From NCBI RefSeq assembly GCF_017377655.1, contig NZ_JAFREL010000047.1:45982-109981 (forward strand): a stretch of 64,000 nt of DNA, given 5' to 3'. The translations under genes and the position numbers were made by a program. The notes under the pieces were generated by a model that saw only the letters and a list, made by a program, of their open reading frames with translations, had not been told where the DNA came from and made no database searches. Below are positions 59,871 through 64,000 of this stretch, one piece after another (within the stretch, counting starts at the first letter, position 1; each line of letters starts with the position of its first letter). Source of the DNA: Candidatus Enterococcus ferrettii (lineage in GTDB: Bacteria; Bacillota; Bacilli; Lactobacillales; Enterococcaceae).

Positions 59871-60425
59871 TTAGTTAGCTAGTTTTTCAAAAAACTCAAT
59901 ATATTTATCAGTGATTAATTGGAAGAACTTAACAGTGTCATCAACCACATTGCCATCGTTGTCAACTAAATTCATTACGCCGCCAATATAAGCTTCAGGT
60001 TGTTGCAACGTAGGTACATCTAAAAAGACTAGTGATTGACGCAGATGATGGTTAGCACCGAATCCGCCAGGGCCACCAGGTGATGCAGTTACGACTAAAC
60101 CAGGCTTGCCGCCCCAAACGCTGCTGCCCATTGGACGTGAGCCAACATCTAACGCATTTTTCAATGCAGCTGGTACAGAACGATTGTATTCAGGAGTTAC
60201 AAAATAAACGCCATCTACGTCATTCATTTCATTACGAAAACGAGCCCATTCGCTAGGAACTTGACCTTCAACGTCCAAGTCTTCATTGTACAATGGTAGA
60301 TCATCAATTTTTAAAAATACTGCCTCATAGCCTTCTGGTAATAATTCTGCAAATTTTTTGGCAATCATTTTGTTGTAAGAATCTTTCCGCAAACTACCCA
60401 CTAAAATACCGATTTTTTTTGTCAT
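59871..60425 (-). CDS. NADPH-dependent FMN reductase family protein
   Basis: The 184-residue flavodoxin-like product has GILVGSLRKDSYNKMIAKKF at the N-terminus, which binds the FMN phosphate, and VYFVTPEYNRSVPAALKNALD, the family signature. These enzymes reduce FMN, azo dyes, quinones or chromate. AAAGGAGGATTTATTT precedes the ATG. It is a single gene with its own terminator. Confidence 0.92.
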   Translation of the reverse strand: MTKKIGILVGSLRKDSYNKMIAKKFAELLPEGYEAVFLKIDDLPLYNEDLDVEGQVPSEWARFRNEMNDVDGVYFVTPEYNRSVPAALKNALDVGSRPMGSSVWGGKPGLVVTASPGGPGGFGANHHLRQSLVFLDVPTLQQPEAYIGGVMNLVDNDGNVVDDTVKFFQLITDKYIEFFEKLAN

Positions 60426-60686
60426 AAATAAATCCTCCTTTATTTGGTTACAAGATTATCTTACAAAAAATAAGTAAAACTAGCAAATAATATGTTTTAA
60501 GATTTTTTAAATAGACTAATTGCATCATTCACAAGGTAATAAGTCTTGATAGCAAGGATATAACGGTCTGTATTCACAAATTGAATTTACAAACATTAAT
60601 TAGTCTTTGAGTAGATAAGGAGCAATTTATATAAAATTATCTGATAGAGTTTCTGAATTTGGTCCCAGTAATAATGCTTTTTTAGT

Positions 60687-60710
60687 CTGTAAAGAAAAAA
60701 CTCTTTACAG
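60687..60710. promoter_or_regulatory. Nine-base inverted repeat over the rpsP -35 box
   Basis: CTGTAAAGA and TCTTTACAG are perfect inverted repeats separated by six bases. The right half contains TTTACA, the -35 box of the rpsP promoter, so the repeat could be an operator. Confidence 0.5.
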
Positions 60711-60732
60711 GTAGTCAAAAGCGTGATAAACT
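60704..60732 (+). promoter_or_regulatory. Sigma-A promoter of rpsP-khpA
   Basis: TTTACA (60704-60709) and TAAACT (60727-60732) are 17 bp apart, with TGA before the -10 box as an extended element. The leader would be about 33 bases. Confidence 0.65.
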
Positions 60733-60770
60733 ACGTCTTGTGATTAATTATATGGAGGTGTAACAAATAA

Positions 60771-61046
60771 ATGGCAGTTAAAATTCGCTTGAAACGTATG
60801 GGTTCTAAAAAGAAACCTTTTTACCGTATCGTTGTTGCTGATTCTCGTTCTCCTCGTGATGGACGTTTTATCGAAACTGTAGGTACTTACAATCCTTTGA
60901 AAGATCCTGCAGAAGTCGTTTTGAAAGAAGAAGATGTTTTAAGCTGGTTACAAAAAGGTGCTCAACCTTCTGATACAGTTCGCAACATTCTTTCTAAAGA
61001 AGGAATCATGCAAAAACATCACGAAGCTAAATTCACTAAGAAATAA
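60771..61046 (+). CDS. rpsP: 30S ribosomal protein S16
   Basis: The 91-residue product begins [20 protein letters not shown] and continues [23 protein letters not shown], the S16 signature. It helps assemble the 30S body. TGGAGG precedes the ATG. It is followed 11 bases later by khpA, as in Bacillus. Confidence 0.97.
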   Translation: MAVKIRLKRMGSKKKPFYRIVVADSRSPRDGRFIETVGTYNPLKDPAEVVLKEEDVLSWLQKGAQPSDTVRNILSKEGIMQKHHEAKFTKK

Positions 61047-61057
61047 GGTGGACAATT

Positions 61058-61303
61058 ATGCAAGATTTGTCAAAACTTGTGTTAACCATTGTTCGTCCTT
61101 TGGTTACCAAACCAGATGAAGTGAAATTAGAAATCAACGAGTCGAAAGATTTCTTTGAGTACAACTTAACTGTTGCTCCTGAAGATATCGGTCGCATTAT
61201 TGGGAAACAAGGCCGAGTAGCTAAAGCGATTCGAACAATCGTTTACAGTGTTCGGACTGAGGGACCCAAAAAAGTTCGTCTCAATATTGTAGATGGCAAA
61301 TAA
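61058..61303 (+). CDS. khpA: KH-domain RNA-binding protein KhpA
   Basis: The 81-residue product has a KH domain with the GXXG loop in DIGRIIGKQGRVAKAIRTI. KhpA with KhpB binds RNA and affects cell division and elongation in streptococci and relatives. AAGGTGG precedes the ATG. The order rpsP-khpA is standard. Confidence 0.95.
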   Translation: MQDLSKLVLTIVRPLVTKPDEVKLEINESKDFFEYNLTVAPEDIGRIIGKQGRVAKAIRTIVYSVRTEGPKKVRLNIVDGK

Positions 61304-61310
61304 TTTACAC

Positions 61311-61343
61311 AACACTCGTGTCTTAGGATTCGAGTGTTTTTTC
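61311..61343 (+). terminator. Terminator of rpsP-khpA
   Basis: AACACTCG and CGAGTGTT form an 8-bp stem around a 12-base loop, followed by TTTTTTC. Confidence 0.8.
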
Positions 61344-61384
61344 TTTTTGTAGTACGATAGAAGAAACCAAAGGAGGATCATAAC

Positions 61385-62185
61385 ATGAAAAAATATTTAG
61401 TGTTAGCCAGTGCCTTACTCTTTTTGGCTGCCTGTGGAGGAAACACTGCCTCTGATGATTCATCGTCATCACAAGAGAGCAGTAACATCGTTTCAAGCAG
61501 CACTAGCAAAGTAAAAGAATCTAGCAAGCAGTCAGAATCAACCAAGCAATCGACTAGCAGTTCGACAACCACGAACTCTCAGGAAGCAACAGGAGACAAT
61601 GAACTGCAGCAAGCATATCCAAATGAACAGACACCCGCTGTTTCATCGGTAGGAAATGCTCAAGCAATTTCAATTGCTGCCAGAGAAGTGAATAACACGT
61701 TAACGATTTCTTACTATAATACAGAAAGTAAATTACCGTTGAACGACCCGCAATTAGAAAATCAAACACCTGTTGCTCAATTTCAACGAATTACTTATGA
61801 TTCACCTGAAGAAGCGCGAGATGCTGTAGCACCCTCCTTTGATGGTGGGGGACAAGCAATTGATCTAGGCTATAATATTACTGGTTATCAGCAATCTGGA
61901 GCCGGTTCAAGCTATTTAAGCTGGCAGGAAGGTAATTGGAACCTAACCGTTCAAGCGATTAACATAAATGGGGAAGACCCAGTACCTTTAGCTCAAGAAA
62001 TTGTGGAATATTTGGAAACCGCCTTTTTACCAATTCCTAAAGATGCTGGTCAAATTAGTTTGTCAGTAACCGGTGGAGGTTTTGAAAGTAACGTAGTAGC
62101 TTGGCAAGTAAATAACACTGCATATAAAACGATGCACACTGACGCATTGAGTAGTTTACAAATGGCTGTTTCCATGAAAAAATAA
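61385..62185 (+). CDS. Ser-rich lipoprotein of unknown function
   Basis: The 266-residue product has a lipoprotein signal peptide (MKKYLVLASALLFLAACGG with lipobox LAAC), a Ser/Thr/Lys-rich linker to about residue 70, and a C-terminal domain (about 95-266) with VAQFQRITYDSPEEARDAV and GSSYLSWQEGNWNLTVQAI. No family is recognised. AAAGGAGG precedes the ATG. It lies between khpA and rimM, where Bacillus has ylqD, so it is an insertion into the block. Confidence 0.75.
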   Translation: MKKYLVLASALLFLAACGGNTASDDSSSSQESSNIVSSSTSKVKESSKQSESTKQSTSSSTTTNSQEATGDNELQQAYPNEQTPAVSSVGNAQAISIAAREVNNTLTISYYNTESKLPLNDPQLENQTPVAQFQRITYDSPEEARDAVAPSFDGGGQAIDLGYNITGYQQSGAGSSYLSWQEGNWNLTVQAININGEDPVPLAQEIVEYLETAFLPIPKDAGQISLSVTGGGFESNVVAWQVNNTAYKTMHTDALSSLQMAVSMKK

Positions 62186-62203
62186 GAAAGATGAGGAACC
62201 GAA

Positions 62204-62728
62204 GTGACAAATTATTATAAAGTGGGAAAGATCGTAAATACTCACGGAATTCAAGGCGAAGTTCGTGTGATTTCTCAAACTGACTTTCCTGAAGAACGTT
62301 ACCAAGTAGGAGCAACATTGCATTTATTTCAAGAAGGGAAATCGCCGGTAAAGCTGACGGTAGCTAGCCACCGCAAACACAAAAATTTTGATTTGTTGAC
62401 CTTTGAAGGATATTACAATATCAATATGGTAGAACCTTTCCGTGATGGGACATTAAAGGTATCTGAATACCAAATGAGTGAACTGGATGATGACGAGTAC
62501 TATTATCATGAAATTATTGGTCTAACTGTGATTGATGACAATAATCGTACGTTAGGAGAAATCACTGAAATTCTCGCTACAGGTGCCAATGATGTGTGGG
62601 TAGTTAAGCGTAAAGGAAAAAAAGATGCGTTGATTCCTTACATTGAATCAGTTGTCAAAGAAATCAATCTCGAAGATGGCAAGGTGTATGTCGAAATTCC
62701 AGAAGGGCTGTTGGACGATGCGGATTGA
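62204..62728 (+). CDS. rimM: Ribosome maturation factor RimM
   Basis: The 174-residue product has the RimM N-terminal barrel ([17 protein letters not shown]) and the PRC-barrel C-terminal domain ([38 protein letters not shown]). It helps mature the 30S head and binds S19. The start is GTG 62204 after GATGAGGAACC. The end overlaps trmD by 11 bases. Confidence 0.96.
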   Translation: MTNYYKVGKIVNTHGIQGEVRVISQTDFPEERYQVGATLHLFQEGKSPVKLTVASHRKHKNFDLLTFEGYYNINMVEPFRDGTLKVSEYQMSELDDDEYYYHEIIGLTVIDDNNRTLGEITEILATGANDVWVVKRKGKKDALIPYIESVVKEINLEDGKVYVEIPEGLLDDAD

Positions 62729-63470
62729 TGTATTAACGCTTTTTCCTCGTATGTTTGAAGGTCCTATGAGTGAATCAATCATCGGTAAAGCTGTAGTGAA
62801 GAATTTGTTGGAAATCAACGTTCATAATTTTCGTGATTACTCAGAAAACAAGCATCAGCAGGTAGACGACTATCCTTATGGTGGTGGAGCCGGCATGCTT
62901 CTGAAGGTTCAACCAATTTATGATAATTTGAAAGCCATCGAAGGAGCAGTTGGCAATCAAGAGAAACGAGTAATTTTGCTAGATCCGGCGGGCAAACCTT
63001 TTAATCAAAAAATGGCAGAAGAATTTGCGAATGAGGATCAGCTGGTCTTTATTTGTGGTCATTACGAAGGCTACGATGAGCGGATTCGTTCGATGGTAAC
63101 AGATGAAGTTTCGTTGGGAGACTATGTTCTAACGGGTGGAGAACTAGGCGCTATGGTAATGATTGATGCAACAGTTCGTTTACTACCGGAAGTTTTAGGT
63201 AATCAATCTTCAGCGAAAACTGATTCTCATTCGACTGGTTTATTGGAACATCCCCAATATACGCGGCCAGCGGAATTTAACGGTATGCAAGTACCAGAGG
63301 TTTTAATGAATGGAAATCATCGCTTAATTGAGAAGTGGCAGCTAAAGGAGTCCTTAAGGCGCACCTATTTGCGACGTCCTGATATGTTGGAAACATTGGA
63401 AATGAATGATGAAATGAGCAAGTTGTTAGCCGAAATAAAAGTGGAAGAATCAAAAAGATTAGATGACTAG
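62718..63470 (+). CDS. trmD: tRNA (guanine-N1)-methyltransferase TrmD
   Basis: The 250-residue enzyme methylates G37 of tRNAs reading CNN codons. The knotted SPOUT fold is marked by [33 protein letters not shown] and [20 protein letters not shown], with the catalytic Asp in the later part ([17 protein letters not shown]). ATG 62718 lies inside the end of rimM. A longer frame is not used by the family. Confidence 0.97.
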   Translation: MRIDVLTLFPRMFEGPMSESIIGKAVVKNLLEINVHNFRDYSENKHQQVDDYPYGGGAGMLLKVQPIYDNLKAIEGAVGNQEKRVILLDPAGKPFNQKMAEEFANEDQLVFICGHYEGYDERIRSMVTDEVSLGDYVLTGGELGAMVMIDATVRLLPEVLGNQSSAKTDSHSTGLLEHPQYTRPAEFNGMQVPEVLMNGNHRLIEKWQLKESLRRTYLRRPDMLETLEMNDEMSKLLAEIKVEESKRLDD

Positions 63471-63496
63471 CGATTAGTCATTTGATCTTTTTTTAT
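63462..63496 (+). terminator. Terminator of rimM-trmD
   Basis: ATGACTA and TAGTCAT form a 7-bp stem containing the trmD stop, followed shortly by GATCTTTTTTT. Confidence 0.6.
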
Positions 63497-63514
63497 GTGA
63501 AATCATCTATCTAT

Positions 63515-64000
63515 TTATTCTGCAGCTCCAATTCTAGCAGTTCCTGACAAGTCAGCTAGCTGTCCTATTCCAGTAATCGCTTCACCTAAGCCATAGAGAC
63601 TTCCAGAAGATGAAAAGATATCAAAAAAATGACTACATCTTCCCAAGGTTCATAATAAGCTAATTTTCCAATTTCACTTTTGGCTCTAGGTGTATGAGAG
63701 GTATTTAGTTTGTGCGATGGGTAAAAGATTTTTCATTACTGCCGAATTTTTTTAATTCAACAATTGAAGGTAATTGCCGATATAATTCAGTTGCGGCGAT
63801 ACTGTTGTTTATTTCAAAAATGATTTCTGTTTCCGTCGTTTTAAGGCGAATTTGACGATCTTCTTTTGAAGATTCCTTATTGTTGCTCTCCTGTCTTTCT
63901 ATTTCGACGGTTTGTCCGCTCTTGTTTTGTGATATCTGTGTATTACTGTATCTAGTAATAAGTAAGAATATTACAAGTAAAAGTGAGCATTCTAAGAAAT
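63515..64000 (-). pseudogene. Cyclophilin-like fold protein, 3' part, with two homopolymer frameshifts (5' end outside window)
   Basis: On the minus strand the frame enters from beyond 64000 with a membrane segment (LLLVIFLLITRY) and a charged linker, then reads EIIFEINNSIAATELYRQLP, the start of a cyclophilin-like domain. It breaks at the five-base run 63729-63733: one more base restores EKIFYPSHKLNTSHTPRAKS and EIGKLAYYEPWEDVVIF. It breaks again at the seven-base run 63623-63629: one more base gives FDIFSSSGSLYGLGEAITGI and continues to a TAA at 63517-63515. Both breaks are single-base losses in homopolymers, so a sequencing error is as likely as true decay. Confidence 0.75.

Larger units (their letters stand above)
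60426..60770. other. Intergenic region upstream of rpsP
   Basis: The first 260 bases are AT-rich without a coding frame. The last part holds a 9-bp inverted repeat at 60687-60710 and the rpsP promoter. Confidence 0.5.

Overview
The window is about 64 kb of low-GC Gram-positive chromosome, most likely from an Enterococcus (order Lactobacillales). Supporting features are the Na+-type V-ATPase operon in the Enterococcus hirae gene order, a WxL cell-wall protein cluster, the Asp-rich RNA polymerase delta subunit, sigma-54, the cggR-gap glycolytic locus, AGGAGG ribosome binding sites, frequent TTG/GTG starts and dense hairpin-T-run terminators. The ntpH gene of E. hirae is absent, so a sister species is more likely. 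No insertion sequence, prophage, CRISPR array or rRNA was seen; one tRNA-Arg(CCG) is present.

Layout. 1-3.2 kb: end of an aldo/keto reductase, then a MacB/FtsX-type ABC exporter pair and a class I amidotransferase-like hydrolase on the minus strand. 3.2-13.3 kb: V-ATPase operon ntpFIKECGABD behind a hairpin-T-run leader, followed by the K+ transporter gene ntpJ after a terminator. 13.3-14.3 kb: VOC protein and Nudix hydrolase. 14.4-21.2 kb: surface-protein cluster (two small WxL proteins, a DUF916/DUF3324 protein with a damaged start, a small sortase-type protein with an atypical YPQTN signal, a 1277-residue WxL protein), then an Mga-like regulator translationally coupled to a flavoprotein that lacks the NADH-oxidase cysteine. 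24.1-29.2 kb: dNTPase, LipL, DUF1934, rpoE, tRNA-Arg and rpoN. 29.2-35.1 kb: cggR-gap, pgk, tpiA, eno, with a CggR operator that matches the known spacing exactly. 35.4-38.4 kb: a five-gene AraC/aliphatic-amidase cassette of unclear role, followed by 0.75 kb with no recognisable gene. 39.1-45.8 kb: yueI, pyrG with a CTP-type attenuator leader, fba, murA2, rho, rpmE2. 45.8-48.7 kb: two small membrane proteins, an aminotransferase, a DUF924 protein. 48.9-52.4 kb: pstS behind Pho-box-like repeats, and a convergent PhoPR-like two-component system. 52.5-63.5 kb: the ylxM-ffh ... rpsP-khpA ... rimM-trmD translation/secretion block, interrupted by VanZ-like genes, a YtrA/YtrB-like regulated ABC system, tag, a HAD phosphatase and an FMN reductase. 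63.5-64 kb: the 3' part of a cyclophilin-like gene broken twice in homopolymers.

The most notable non-coding signals are the ntp leader hairpin, the pyrG leader, the CggR operator with a 5' hairpin, the Pho box, a YtrA-type operator lying over a -10 box, and a strong promoter running antisense through the tRNA gene into rpoN. Three apparent single-base losses in homopolymers (near 15920, 63623 and 63729) suggest either assembly errors or slippage and should be checked before the genes are called dead. Function calls rest on motif recognition and gene context; no database search was run.
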